A DNA stretch of 64,000 nt from Pseudoxanthomonas yeongjuensis (GCF_010093345.1 NZ_PDWT01000004.1:124001-188000); one strand, 5' to 3'; positions 25,157 through 34,284 are shown, numbered from the stretch's first letter. The notes: generated by a model from the sequence alone, not told the origin. Numbers and translations: made by a program.

Positions 25157-25232
25157 TGGTGCCGGCACCCGGATTCGAACTGGGGACCTACCGCTTACAA
25201 GGCGGTTGCTCTACCAACTGAGCTATGCCGGC
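25157..25232 (-). tRNA. tRNA-Thr (anticodon UGU)
   Basis: A 76-base cloverleaf including the encoded 3' CCA. Acceptor arms are GCCGGCA and TGCCGGC, the D-arm is GCTCAGTTGGTAGAGC, and the anticodon stem ACCGC/GCGGT encloses loop CTTGTAA with anticodon TGT. The T-arm is CCCAGTTCGAATCCGGG-like. It reads ACA (and possibly other ACN) threonine codons. No integrase adjoins it. Confidence 0.96.
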
Positions 25233-25308
25233 ATGGCTTGGGGCGACTCTCGCGGACCGGGCTGGCCGGCGCAGAAAAGCGCGGGCGCCGATTCTACCGC
25301 AGCACGTC

Positions 25309-26013
25309 CTACCGCAGCACGGCGCAATCGAGGGATTGCGACTTGGGCGCGGCAGCAAGGCTCCTGAGCCGCGATACCGCGACTCCTTCGGCCGCGGCAA
25401 TATCCAGCCACCATCGGCTCGGGCCCTCATTGCCGATGGCCTGCAATTGCGCATCGAAACCGGCGGCCTTGAGCGCAGCCTGGCGGCGTTCGGCCCCTTC
25501 GCGGCTGCGGTAGCGGCCCAAGGCGATGCCGTTGGCCTGTTCGCCGCCATTGATTACCAGGAAATCGTCGAAACCGGCCGCGCCGATGCGCTGCGCCAGG
25601 GCCTGCGCGGCCGCGCGATCCGCCAGGGGCGGCAGCAGCACGTTGTAGCCGCTGGCCTGCTGCCCGGCAACTTCACGCGGACGAACGCGCGTGGCCTGGG
25701 CCGCGATGCGGGCGGCCGCGGCGGTGGCCGCGACATCGCTGTCGAAGGGCCCGATGCTGAAGCATTTCGCCGCTACGACAGCGGCAACGACCGGTGCCGG
25801 CGCTGCTTCGGTGGATGCCGGTGCCACTGCTGGCGCTGGCGCGGGCGGCGTGGCTTCAGCCGTTGTTTCGCGTTCACTAAGCAATTGCAGACGCGCGACC
25901 CCCGCGGGTTGCTCGGGAAGTGCGGGAGGCTGCGCGGCGGGACGGGAAATCCACCATGCGCCAACGCCCAGGTTCAATACGACAAGCAGGACGATCAGGG
26001 CGCGAATCAGCAT
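25309..26013 (-). CDS. SPOR-domain membrane protein
   Basis: A 234-residue protein with one N-terminal membrane anchor (residues about 3-24, RALIVLLVVLNLGVGAWWI). A Pro/Ala linker follows, then a SPOR-type domain, residues about 80-190. Its repeat halves are FSIGPFDSDVAATAAAARI and YNVLLPPLADRAAAQALAQRI, followed by ANGIALGRYRSREGAE. SPOR domains bind denuded septal peptidoglycan, so a role at the division site is inferred. It follows coaX on the same strand and ends the fak-plsY-birA-coaX run. Confidence 0.85.
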   Translation of the reverse strand: MLIRALIVLLVVLNLGVGAWWISRPAAQPPALPEQPAGVARLQLLSERETTAEATPPAPAPAVAPASTEAAPAPVVAAVVAAKCFSIGPFDSDVAATAAAARIAAQATRVRPREVAGQQASGYNVLLPPLADRAAAQALAQRIGAAGFDDFLVINGGEQANGIALGRYRSREGAERRQAALKAAGFDAQLQAIGNEGPSRWWLDIAAAEGVAVSRLRSLAAAPKSQSLDCAVLR

Positions 26014-26053
26014 GCGGCGATTCTACATGCGGCGATCCTAAAGGGTCATCGCT

Positions 26054-26797
26054 TCAAAGAGTCGTCGCGCCGGCCCGCGACCATAATGCAAGTCCTTCCA
26101 GGACCAGCGACGGCACGCGCTGTGCTCCAGGCAGGTGTGGCGCAAGCGCATCGGCGCCCCCGCCATGCAGGAGCAGTGCCGGGGCCAGGCCCAGGGCCAT
26201 TTCCGCTTGGCGCAGGCTGCGCTCGATCAATCCCAGGGCCGCGCCTTCGCAGCCCGAGGCCAGCGCGTCGGCGGTATCGACGGCGAATTCCCGATAGCTT
26301 CCGCCCTGCGCCGGCAATTGCGCGGCAGCATGATGCAGGGCTTCGCGCATGATCCGCGGCGAGGGTCCGATGCGGCCGCCGCGATGCAGGCCCTCCGCAT
26401 CGAGCAGATCGATGGTCAGGGCCGTGCCCACGCCCGCGATGAGCCAGGGCCGGTTTCCCCGCGCATGCGCAGCGAGCAGGGCCAGGAACCGGTCCACCCC
26501 CAACCGCGCCGGTTCCGCATAGGCGATGCGCACGCCCGCCAGTTGCGTACTGCTGCGCGCCAGCGAGATGCGCTGGAAACGTGCGGTCAGGGCATCGACC
26601 ACCGCCGCGGTCAGTGCGGGCGAAGCCACGCTGGCCAGGCAGGCCGAATCGGCGCGATAGGGCAATATCCCGCGCAGGGTTTCGACGAATCCCTCCTCAT
26701 CGTGGGCCAAGGCGATGACTTCGCCCAAGTGGCCATCGTCGTGCAGCTGCGCACACTTCAGGCGCGAATTTCCCAGATCGAACAACCATCGATTCAT
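26054..26797 (-). CDS. coaX: Type III pantothenate kinase
   Basis: A 247-residue enzyme catalysing the first step of CoA synthesis, phosphorylation of pantothenate. The ASKHA-fold motifs are present: WLFDLGNSRLKCAQ at the N-terminus, RLGVDRFLALLAAH, and VGTALTIDLLDAEGLHRGGR with GPSPRIMREALHH. The start overlaps the birA stop (ATGA), showing translational coupling. birA-coaX pairing is a conserved arrangement. Confidence 0.95.
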   Translation of the reverse strand: MNRWLFDLGNSRLKCAQLHDDGHLGEVIALAHDEEGFVETLRGILPYRADSACLASVASPALTAAVVDALTARFQRISLARSSTQLAGVRIAYAEPARLGVDRFLALLAAHARGNRPWLIAGVGTALTIDLLDAEGLHRGGRIGPSPRIMREALHHAAAQLPAQGGSYREFAVDTADALASGCEGAALGLIERSLRQAEMALGLAPALLLHGGGADALAPHLPGAQRVPSLVLEGLALWSRAGATTL

Positions 26798-27762
26798 TGC
26801 GGCCTCACACTGACTTCACCGGCATGGAACAGGCGTTCCCCGCCTTCGATATTTACCCGCAGGGCGCCATCCCCGGCAATGCCGAGGGCGATACCGGACT
26901 GCACGGCCGCGCCCAGATGGATCGCCACCGTCCGTCCGACCAGCGCATCGAAGCGCGCATAACGGGTGAGGAACGGAGCCAGTCCCTCGGCATCGAACCG
27001 GTCCAGCGCGGGGACCAGATGCGCCAGCAGGATCGCCGCGATCCGGTTGCGCGACGGCGCCTGGTCCTGCAGCCCGGCCAGATCGATCCACGGTTGATCG
27101 ATCGCCGCGGCCGCGGCTTCGGGCATGCGCACGTTGACGCCCAGGCCGATCACCGCGCGCACCGGGCCGGCGTGTTCGCCGCCCCCTTCGACCAACAGGC
27201 CGCCGAGTTTGCGGTCGTCGACCAGCAGGTCGTTGGGCCACTTCAAGCGCACGCCGGGGTAGCCGCACGCATGCAGCGCTTCGGCGGCGGCAACACCTGC
27301 GACCAGGCTCAGGCCGCCGAGTCGGGCCAACCCGCCGGAGAACTGGCGCGATACCGAAAGATAAAGATGCGCGGCCAGGGGCGACGCCCAGGTCTTGCCG
27401 CGCCGCCCGCGCCCGCCGGTCTGGCGCTCGGCCATCAACACTGCGATTCCGCTCGCCGGGGTTTCTCGACGCAGCAGCTCGCTGTTGGTGGAATCCAGCG
27501 ACCAGGCCAGATCGAGCGCAGCGATGCCGGCACGGATATGAGCCGGCAGTCCATCGATGATCGCGTCGGCGCGCAGCAACTCGACCGGATTGCGCAACGC
27601 ATAACCGCGACCGGCCTGCGCATCGATTTCCACGCCCGCTTCGCGCAATGCCTGCACCCGCTTCCACATCGCCGCGCGGGTCAACCCCGCATCGCGCGCC
27701 AGCGCATCGCCGGACACGGGACCGGCGACCAGGCGCTGCAGGATTTCGCGTTCGCTGCTCAT
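26794..27762 (-). CDS. birA: Biotin--[acetyl-CoA-carboxylase] ligase / biotin operon repressor-like
   Basis: A 322-residue protein. The N-terminal winged helix (residues about 3-60; REILQRLVAGPVSGDALARD) resembles the DNA-binding domain of bifunctional BirA. The ligase domain has the biotin-binding loop GGRGRRGKTWASP, LKWPNDLLVDDRKLGGLLVE and a C-terminal SH3-like domain. The start was placed where it overlaps the plsY stop (ATGA); the frame upstream lies inside plsY. It biotinylates AccB, and repressor function is possible. Confidence 0.93.
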   Translation of the reverse strand: MSSEREILQRLVAGPVSGDALARDAGLTRAAMWKRVQALREAGVEIDAQAGRGYALRNPVELLRADAIIDGLPAHIRAGIAALDLAWSLDSTNSELLRRETPASGIAVLMAERQTGGRGRRGKTWASPLAAHLYLSVSRQFSGGLARLGGLSLVAGVAAAEALHACGYPGVRLKWPNDLLVDDRKLGGLLVEGGGEHAGPVRAVIGLGVNVRMPEAAAAAIDQPWIDLAGLQDQAPSRNRIAAILLAHLVPALDRFDAEGLAPFLTRYARFDALVGRTVAIHLGAAVQSGIALGIAGDGALRVNIEGGERLFHAGEVSVRPQ

Positions 27763-28400
27763 GTGCGCTTGCGCAGCAGGCGCACGCGCTCGAAGCGCGA
27801 TTCGGAACCGGCATGCAGGCGCTGCAGGTTGCCGCGGTGGGTGAACAGGACCAGCAACGCGGCCGTACACGCGAACAGCCGGCGTGCGTGGTCGGCCTCC
27901 GCGCCGATGAACCATGCCAACGGCACCACGCAGGCGACCGCGATCACCGAGGCCAGCCCGACATAACCGGAAGCCACCAGCACCAACAACCACACCAGCA
28001 GCAACCACGGCACCGCCGTCGGCCACAGCACCAGCAAGCCACCGAGCAACGTGCCCACGCCCTTGCCGCCTCGGAACCCGTGCCACAACGGCCATACATG
28101 GCCGATGGCCGCGGCGAATGCGGTTGCGTAGGCCAGCGCATTCGGTGGCAGCGCATCGTCCGTCGGGCCGAAGCGCATACCCAGCCATGCGGCCAGCGCA
28201 CCCTTGCCGACATCGACCAGGACCACGCCCAACGCGAATTTCCAGCCCTGGGTGCGCAAGGCGTTGGTGCCGCCCGCGTTGCCGCTGCCTTGGGTGCGGA
28301 TATCGACGCCGCGCAGGCGCCCGAGCAACAGGCTGCCCGACAGCGAACCGAGCAGGTAGGCGACGAGGATCAGGGCGACACACAGGAGTGGGGCAGGCAT
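27759..28400 (-). CDS. plsY: Acyl-phosphate:glycerol-3-phosphate acyltransferase
   Basis: A 213-residue inner-membrane enzyme with about five membrane segments. It transfers an acyl group from acyl-phosphate to glycerol-3-phosphate to begin phospholipid synthesis. Conserved loops are visible: GSLSGSLLLGRLRGVDIRTQ, GSGNAGGTNALRTQG and GFRGGKGVGTLLGG. It lies 33 bases behind the fatty-acid-kinase-like fusion gene, whose expected product, acyl-phosphate, is PlsY's substrate. Confidence 0.95.
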   Translation of the reverse strand: MPAPLLCVALILVAYLLGSLSGSLLLGRLRGVDIRTQGSGNAGGTNALRTQGWKFALGVVLVDVGKGALAAWLGMRFGPTDDALPPNALAYATAFAAAIGHVWPLWHGFRGGKGVGTLLGGLLVLWPTAVPWLLLVWLLVLVASGYVGLASVIAVACVVPLAWFIGAEADHARRLFACTAALLVLFTHRGNLQRLHAGSESRFERVRLLRKRT

Positions 28401-28433
28401 GCCGCGATTATGCGCGAGACGGGAGCCGCTTCC

Positions 28434-30248
28434 TCACGGCGCCGCGGGCTGCACGGCGACGATCAATGCACCGGGACCCGCGTGCGCGCCTACCGCCGCC
28501 CCGGTTTCGACCAGATACGACTCGCCGATGTCGAGGCGCGCGTGCAGTGCGGCGAGCAGGCGTTCGCCCGCGGCCGGCGCATCGCAATGGCCGACGATCA
28601 GCCGCCAACGCACGCCTGCCGGCAACTTGCGGGACACGCTGCGGGCGAAGGCTTCGGGTGCGCGCTTGCGAGCGAACAATGCACCGGAAAGTCCCAGGGT
28701 GCCGTCCGCGCGCATCCGCGCCACCGGGGTCATCGCGGTGAGCCGGGCCAGCGGCGCGGCCCAGGCGGGGATACGTCCACCGCGCACCACGTGGCTGATA
28801 TCGCGGGTCATCGCCCAGAGCAGGGTCTGCGGGCGCAGGCGTTCGAGTTCCGCCAGGATCGCGGCGGCATCGGCGCCCGTCGCGGCCATTTCCGCCGCAC
28901 GCCAGACCAGCAAGGCCTCGCCGGCGGCGGCGTTGAACGTATCGAATACCCGCACGCGCCCGCTGTCGCTGCGCGCGGCGGCGTGTTCGCCTGATTGCAG
29001 GGTGCCCGATACCGCGCGCGACAGGCCCACATAGACCACTTGCGGGTGATGCGCCAGCGCCAGCTCGAACTGGCGCATGAAATCCCCCGACGGCGGCTGG
29101 CTGGTGCGCGGCAATTGCTGCGACTCGGCCATGCGCCGATAGAACTCGCCCGTGGACAGGCCCACCTTGTCCAGGTAGTCGCGACCGTCCAGGTCCACCC
29201 GCGCCGGGGCCACGCCGATCGCATAACGCTCGGCGATGGTCTCGGGCAGGTCGGCGGCGCTGTCGGTGACCACGGCCACGCGCAGGCCCGAAGCCGCGCT
29301 GCGCTGCTGGCGCAGCATGTCGTCGGCCTTCATCGCCTCCACCTGGCCGAGGGCGGCGCAGGCATCGAACAACGCCTGCGGATTCGCCGCATGCGCATGC
29401 ACGCGCAGCCGCTGCGCGCCGCCGGCGATGACGATGGAATCGGCACCGATCGCTTCCAGCGCCAGGCGCAGGCGCTCGCGATCCAGCGCCTCGCCCAGCA
29501 GCAGGCATTCGCTGCACCAGCGGCGCTGCGGATCGACCTCGTGTTCGTGGATTACCGTTTCGCCATTTTCGTTGGCCGCTGGCGCGTTCGCACCGCGCAT
29601 GCGGATCGCGCGCGGGCCGCCTTCGACGAATTCGGCGATGCCCTCCAGCAGGTCCACGAAACCCTGGGCACCGGCATCGACCACGCCCGCCTTCTGCAAC
29701 ACCGCCAGTTGCCGTGGCGTCTCGGCCAGCGCGCGCCGTGCGCGCGACAAGGCGAGAGCGAAGCCTGCACGCGAACCGCGATCGCGGTTTTCCAGCGAGC
29801 TCCTTTCCAGCTCCTCGGCGAAAGCGGTGATGACGCTGACGATGGTTCCTTCCACCGGCCTTGCCAGGGCCAGGCGTGCGCTGGCGGCACCGTGGCGCAC
29901 CGCCGCGGCCAGCGACCCCGCGTCCAGCGAAGGCAGCGGCTTCACGTGTTCGGCGATGCCATGCAGGAACTGGGCGAGGATCGCGCCGGAATTGCCGCGC
30001 GCACCATCGATGGCGTCGTTACCGACCCGCGACAGCAATTCGCCGGCATGGCGACTGCGGCGGCTGAGCGCGCCGTTGAGCACACTGCCCAGGGTGGCGG
30101 CCAGATTGTTGCCGGTATCGCCGTCGGCGACCGGGAACACATTGATCTTGTTGAGCCCGTCGCGCGAGGCGATGACCCGGCGCGCGCCAGCGATCAATGC
30201 ACGCCGCAATGCAGGGGCGCTGAGGGAGTCATCGGCGGATATCTGCAT
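28434..30248 (-). CDS. Fused DhaL/DAK2-like kinase and DegV fatty-acid-binding protein (FakA-FakB-like fusion)
   Basis: A 604-residue protein. Residues about 1-200 are a DhaL/DAK2-type nucleotide-binding domain with VFPVADGDTGNNLAATL (Mg-ATP aspartates), DGARGNSGAILAQFLHG and KAGVVDAGAQGFVDLLEG. A middle region with RRWCSECLLLG follows, as in FakA. Residues about 320-600 form a DegV domain with VAVVTDSAADLPETIAERY and RTSQPPSGDFMRQFE. In Firmicutes these are separate FakA and FakB proteins that phosphorylate fatty acids; here both are in one chain. The start MQISADDS is the family-like N-terminus. The adjacent plsY supports a role in acyl-phosphate supply. Confidence 0.88.
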   Translation of the reverse strand: MQISADDSLSAPALRRALIAGARRVIASRDGLNKINVFPVADGDTGNNLAATLGSVLNGALSRRSRHAGELLSRVGNDAIDGARGNSGAILAQFLHGIAEHVKPLPSLDAGSLAAAVRHGAASARLALARPVEGTIVSVITAFAEELERSSLENRDRGSRAGFALALSRARRALAETPRQLAVLQKAGVVDAGAQGFVDLLEGIAEFVEGGPRAIRMRGANAPAANENGETVIHEHEVDPQRRWCSECLLLGEALDRERLRLALEAIGADSIVIAGGAQRLRVHAHAANPQALFDACAALGQVEAMKADDMLRQQRSAASGLRVAVVTDSAADLPETIAERYAIGVAPARVDLDGRDYLDKVGLSTGEFYRRMAESQQLPRTSQPPSGDFMRQFELALAHHPQVVYVGLSRAVSGTLQSGEHAAARSDSGRVRVFDTFNAAAGEALLVWRAAEMAATGADAAAILAELERLRPQTLLWAMTRDISHVVRGGRIPAWAAPLARLTAMTPVARMRADGTLGLSGALFARKRAPEAFARSVSRKLPAGVRWRLIVGHCDAPAAGERLLAALHARLDIGESYLVETGAAVGAHAGPGALIVAVQPAAP

Positions 30249-30374
30249 GGCCCCGGAGTCTGCATGAAGACGTTGCCGGGGCCTGTTGCGACGCAGCATC
30301 CGGCACAGGCAAGGCGGTGGAAACCGCGCTATAGTTCCGCGCCGCCGTACCGCGGCCCCGACGGGAGCTTGCCC

Positions 30375-30668
30375 ATGCTGCGCCTCATCATCGCCTTGTT
30401 GCTGGTGTCCGCCAGCGCGCATGCCCTGGCCCTGAACAACCGCGCCGACAGCGTGGTCCCCAATTGCCAGGCCACCGAGGCCATGGGCCGCGATGAATCC
30501 GCACAGGCGGCGGGCGTGGTCCACGCCAAGGCGGCCGCCCCGGTCCGTGCCAAGGCCTCCAAACCCGCGATCAACCCGGGCGGCGGTGGCGGTGGAAACG
30601 ACGACGACAACCAGCCGCGCCTGCGTGGTTCCAAGTGGCACAGCTTCCTGCCGGGAATGTTTCGCTGA
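30375..30668 (+). CDS. Small exported protein of unknown function
   Basis: A 97-residue protein with a clear signal peptide (MLRLIIALLLVSASAHALA). The mature part is basic and low in complexity, with a GGGGGGNDDDNQ stretch at about residues 69-80 and the C-terminus KWHSFLPGMFR. The start is preceded by GGGAGCTT. Its 3' end overlaps the first codons of mtfA in another frame. No family is recognised. Confidence 0.6.
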   Translation: MLRLIIALLLVSASAHALALNNRADSVVPNCQATEAMGRDESAQAAGVVHAKAAAPVRAKASKPAINPGGGGGGNDDDNQPRLRGSKWHSFLPGMFR

Positions 30669-31414
30669 TCGGATCCCTGTTCGGCTGGCTGCGACGCCCG
30701 CCTGCCCTGCCGGATCCGGTGTCATGGCGTGAAATGCGTCGCTCGACCGCGCTGCTGAGCGTACTGGACGATGCCGGCGACGCAAGCCTGCAGGAATTGA
30801 CTGCGCTTTTCCTGCAACGCAAGACCATCACCCCGGTCGCCGGACTGGAACTCGACGCGACTGCGCGACTGCAACTGGCGGCGCTGTGCTGCCTGCCATT
30901 GCTCGGATACGGCGCGGGCGGACTGCGTGGCTGGTCGCAACTGCTGGTGTATCCGGATGCGTTCCGGGTCCAGCGCAGCCATGTCGACGCGGCCGGCGTG
31001 CTGCACGAATACGAGGACGAACTGATCGGCGAATCCTGGGACAGCGGCCCGCTGATCCTGTCCTGGGCCGACGTGCAGGCCGACCTGGCCGACCCGCACG
31101 CCGGCTTCTGCGTGGCGATCCACGAAATGGCCCACAAGCTCGATGCACTGGACGGCGCGATGGATGGAACCCCACCGTTGCCGCGCCGCTGGCAACGCGA
31201 ATGGGCGGCCGACTTCCAGCGCGAATACGATGCGTTCTGCAAGCAAGTCGACGCCGGCCATGACACCGTCATCGATCCCTATGCCTCCGAATCACCGGAA
31301 GAATTCTTCGCCGTCGCCAGCGAATACCACTTCTCCGCACCGCAGGTACTGCGAGAACAATTGCCGCAAGTCGCCGCCCACCTGCAACGTTTCTACGCCG
31401 TAGGAGTGGCATAG
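30635..31414 (+). CDS. mtfA: MtfA-like zinc peptidase
   Basis: A protein of about 259 residues of the MtfA (Mlc-titration factor) family, a cytosolic zinc peptidase that in E. coli modulates the glucose phosphotransferase repressor. The zinc site HEMAHKLDALDG (HExxH) and the downstream Glu in EFFAVASEYHF are present, with LGYGAGGLRGWSQLLVYPD typical of the family. The start is uncertain: only a GTG at 30635, within the upstream gene, gives an N-terminus before SLFGWLRRPP. The C-terminus ends RFYAVGVA. Confidence 0.88.
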   Translation: MAQLPAGNVSLIGSLFGWLRRPPALPDPVSWREMRRSTALLSVLDDAGDASLQELTALFLQRKTITPVAGLELDATARLQLAALCCLPLLGYGAGGLRGWSQLLVYPDAFRVQRSHVDAAGVLHEYEDELIGESWDSGPLILSWADVQADLADPHAGFCVAIHEMAHKLDALDGAMDGTPPLPRRWQREWAADFQREYDAFCKQVDAGHDTVIDPYASESPEEFFAVASEYHFSAPQVLREQLPQVAAHLQRFYAVGVA

Positions 31415-31424
31415 GGCGACGGCT

Positions 31425-31518
31425 GTGGGAGCGACGTAAGTCGCGATGCTTGGCAACGAAACCTTCGATGATTCCCGAGGTGGGCGGAACTCCCGTTCGC
31501 GACTTACGTCGCTCCCAC
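31425..31518. repeat. Dispersed palindromic repeat R11 (GTGG-headed pair)
   Basis: GTGGGAGCGACGTAAGTCGC faces an arm ending GCGACTTACGTCGCTCCCAC. It fills the space between the convergent mtfA and sensor-kinase genes and could act as a bidirectional hairpin. Confidence 0.85.
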
Positions 31519-31529
31519 AACCATCCGTC

Positions 31530-32975
31530 TCACAACCCCTGCGGCAGGATCACCTCGAAGCGCGCGCCGCCCAGTTCCTGCGAGCGCTGCACCTGCAAAT
31601 CGCCGCGATAGCCGCGGACCAGGTCCTGGACGATGGACAGGCCGATGCCATGGCCGTGCACGCGCTCATCGCCGCGCACGCCACGCTGCAGCACGTGGGC
31701 CACGTCCTCCTCGGCGATTCCGGGGCCGTCGTCGTCCACCGCCAGCAGCAGGCCGGCACGGCGATTGCCGACGGTCCTGGTCGGGGTCGCGGTCAACAGA
31801 ACCCGCGAACGCGCCCACTTGAACGCGTTTTCGAGCAGATTGCCCATCAGTTCCTGCAGGTCGCCGGGTTCGCCATGGAAGCGGGCCTCGGGATCGATCT
31901 CGAATTCGCAGATCACGCCCTTGGCCGCATAGACCTTTTCCAGCCCGCGCACGATCTCCTCGGCATTGGCCTCGATCGGCACCGGCGCGGCGAACAGCGC
32001 GTGGCCGCTGGAAGCCGCGCGCGCCAGCTGGTACGACACCAGGTTGTTCATGCGCTTCAATTGCGTATCCAGCTCCTCGCGCAGGGCGGTGGCGTGGATG
32101 CCTTCGTCGAGTTGCGAGCGCAACACCGCCAGCGGCGTCTTCAGGCTGTGGGCCAGGTCGGCCAGGGTGTTGCGCTGGCGATCCAGGTTCTCGCGCTCGC
32201 TCTCGATGAAGGCGTTGATGCTTTCGGTCAGCGGTTCCAGTTCGCGCGGATGGCGCTCGCTCATGCGGCTGGCCTGGCCGCGCTGCACGCGGGTCAGTTC
32301 GTTGATCACCCGCTGCAGCGGACGCAAGCTCCAGTTGAGCACCAGCACCTGCAGCAGCAGCATGAAGATCCCCGCCGCGGTCAGGTACACCCACAGCGCG
32401 CCGCGGAAGGTGCGCAGCTGCGAGGACAGCACCTTGGAATCCTCGGAGACATAGATGGAATACGGGAACTCCGCATCCGGCCCGCGATTGGCGTAAACCG
32501 TGCCCAGGCCGAAACGGTAAACGCTACCCTCGCTGCCATCGACCTGGGTGATCGGCACCGGTCCGGTAAAGACTTCCTGCAGCGGCGCCAGCATCGGGAC
32601 TTCCTGCATGCCCGGCCCCAGCGTGGAATCGGAGCCCCAGCGCGCGTTGGGCAGCCTCACTTCGGCGTACAGGCCGCTGCCGGGCTGGGTGAAGCGCGGA
32701 TCGACCGGCAATTCGGGCGGGATCAGGCTGCCGTCGCGCGCGAATTCGACCTTGTTGGCGTACGACATGGCGTAGCCCTTGAGGCGATGGCGCAGGTTCT
32801 GTTCGGCGGTGCTGACGAAGGCCTTGTCCAGCGCGTAGCCGGCGAGGAACAGGAATGCGACCAGGCCGATGCTGGCCGCCAGCAGTTGCCGGGCGCGCAA
32901 AGAACGCGGGCGCCACCCTGCGAAAGGATCGCGCCCGCTTTTTCCCGCACCAGCGTCCGCCGCGCGGGGGGGCAT
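31530..32975 (-). CDS. phoQ: PhoQ-like sensor histidine kinase
   Basis: A 481-residue membrane sensor. It has a transmembrane helix near residues 33-50 (LLAASIGLVAFLFLAGYAL), a periplasmic domain of about 150 residues and a second helix near ALWVYLTAAGIFMLLLQVLV. A HAMP-like linker and the H-box ADLAHSLKTPLAVLRSQLD follow. The ATPase domain carries MGNLLENAFKWAR, VDDDGPGIAEED and GHGIGLSIVQDL. The start overlaps the response regulator stop (ATGA). It pairs with the adjacent regulator. The Mg2+ and peptide-sensing role of PhoQ is known for the family but not shown here. Confidence 0.9.
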   Translation of the reverse strand: MPPRAADAGAGKSGRDPFAGWRPRSLRARQLLAASIGLVAFLFLAGYALDKAFVSTAEQNLRHRLKGYAMSYANKVEFARDGSLIPPELPVDPRFTQPGSGLYAEVRLPNARWGSDSTLGPGMQEVPMLAPLQEVFTGPVPITQVDGSEGSVYRFGLGTVYANRGPDAEFPYSIYVSEDSKVLSSQLRTFRGALWVYLTAAGIFMLLLQVLVLNWSLRPLQRVINELTRVQRGQASRMSERHPRELEPLTESINAFIESERENLDRQRNTLADLAHSLKTPLAVLRSQLDEGIHATALREELDTQLKRMNNLVSYQLARAASSGHALFAAPVPIEANAEEIVRGLEKVYAAKGVICEFEIDPEARFHGEPGDLQELMGNLLENAFKWARSRVLLTATPTRTVGNRRAGLLLAVDDDGPGIAEEDVAHVLQRGVRGDERVHGHGIGLSIVQDLVRGYRGDLQVQRSQELGGARFEVILPQGL

Positions 32976-33661
32976 CAGCCCTCGTGGTTGCGCGGGATGG
33001 CGAAACGGTAGCCGCGTCCGCGCACGGTTTCGATCGGCTTGAGTTCGCCGTCCGCATCCAGTTTCTTGCGCAGGCGGCCGATGAAGACCTCCAGCACGTT
33101 GGAGTCGCGGTCGAAGTCCTGCTGGTAGATGTGCTCGGTCAGGTCGGCCTTCGACACCAGCTCGCCGGCGTGCATCATCAGATACTCCAGCACTTTGTAT
33201 TCGTAGCTGGTCAGGTCGATGTTGCCGCCGTTGACGCTGACCGTCTGCGCGGCCAGGTCCAGCGCGACCGGGCCGCATTCCAGGGTCGGCTTGCTCCAGC
33301 CGGCGGCGCGGCGCAGCAGCGCATTGACCCGGGCCAGCAACTCTTCCACGTGGAAAGGCTTGACCAGGTAGTCGTCGGCGCCCTGCTTCAGGCCTTCGAC
33401 CTTGTCCTGCCAGCTGGAACGCGCGGTCAGGATCAGCACCGGGAATTTCTTGCCTTCGTCGCGCAAGGCCTTGATCAGTTCCATGCCCGACATCTTGGGC
33501 AGGCCCAAGTCGATGATGCCCACGTCGAACGGCACTTCGCGCCCCATGTACAGGCCTTCCTCGCCGTCCTGCGCCGCATCAACGGCAAAGCCCTCACGCT
33601 TCAGGCGCGCGGCCAGGGTTTCGCGGAGGGGGGCTTCGTCTTCGACCAGCAAAATACGCAT
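32975..33661 (-). CDS. phoP: PhoP-like OmpR-family response regulator
   Basis: A 228-residue two-domain regulator. The receiver domain has the acidic pocket in LLVEDEAPL and the phosphorylatable Asp51 in VGIIDLGLPKMSGME, with KPFHVEELLARV at its end. The C-terminal OmpR-type winged helix runs VNGGNIDLTSYEYKVLEYLM to VRGRGYRFAIP. It is co-transcribed with the sensor kinase by a four-base overlap. The PepSY gene lies 51 bases upstream on the same strand. Confidence 0.93.
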   Translation of the reverse strand: MRILLVEDEAPLRETLAARLKREGFAVDAAQDGEEGLYMGREVPFDVGIIDLGLPKMSGMELIKALRDEGKKFPVLILTARSSWQDKVEGLKQGADDYLVKPFHVEELLARVNALLRRAAGWSKPTLECGPVALDLAAQTVSVNGGNIDLTSYEYKVLEYLMMHAGELVSKADLTEHIYQQDFDRDSNVLEVFIGRLRKKLDADGELKPIETVRGRGYRFAIPRNHEG

Positions 33662-33712
33662 GGATTCTCCCTAATCGGAACTGGTGGCGACTGCGCCACG
33701 TTGATGAACAGG

Positions 33713-34135
33713 TTAAGGCCTGTGCGGGTTATCGCGGCGTGCACGCGGCTCGGATTCGGGACGTTCGACGCCACGACCACGCTCATCGGAGCCGCGTTCG
33801 CGCCTGGAATCCTCTTTGCCCGAGCGACTGCGTCCGCGTTGCGGGTCTTCGTCCATGTAGCGGACCCGGCCACGATCGTCCATTACCTTGACCCGGTTGA
33901 TCTCGCGCCCGTCGAACTGCACGCGCTCGGCACCCAGGACCTGGCCACCGGTCTCGCGCTGCGCGCGCCGCACCGAGTCGGACAGCGAGATCCGGCTGGG
34001 CTTGCTCGGTGGGCCGGCGTCCTCGCGCTGCCGCGGAGGCTCCTGTGCGTCGGACTGCGCCCAAGCGACCGCGCTCGCCCCGGAAAGGGCGATCAGCAGG
34101 ACGAGGGGAAGTACGGAACGGGACAACAATCGCAT
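33713..34135 (-). CDS. PepSY-like exported protein
   Basis: A 140-residue exported protein with a signal peptide ending AVAWAQ. The domain LSDSVRRAQRETGGQVLGAE followed by VKVMDDRGRVRYMDED is a PepSY-type module. A highly charged Arg/Ser/Glu tail follows. PepSY genes often precede phoP-type genes in related bacteria, where they may sense or modulate the kinase. Here it is first in the transcript with phoP and phoQ. Confidence 0.8.
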   Translation of the reverse strand: MRLLSRSVLPLVLLIALSGASAVAWAQSDAQEPPRQREDAGPPSKPSRISLSDSVRRAQRETGGQVLGAERVQFDGREINRVKVMDDRGRVRYMDEDPQRGRSRSGKEDSRRERGSDERGRGVERPESEPRARRDNPHRP

Positions 34136-34284
34136 AACGGAATCGTAACGGATTTCGGCTTCCCTGAATGAACGGGACCCGTCACCGGCTGTAATGAGGA
34201 ATGGCCTGCGATTTTGGGCCGCAGCGGTGAATTCGGTCTGAACTTGTCCACAGGCCGCCTCAGGCCATTCAGGTTCACTGACGC

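Noticed and set aside
25157-25232. tRNA-Thr as an attachment site for the T4SS segment
   Set aside because: No integrase or direct repeat of the tRNA 3' end is seen, and the T4SS is 10 kb away behind conserved genes.
2588-31518. The dispersed palindromes as a CRISPR array or insertion sequences
   Set aside because: They are scattered singly with different inner sequences, show no regular spacing or spacers, and carry no transposase.
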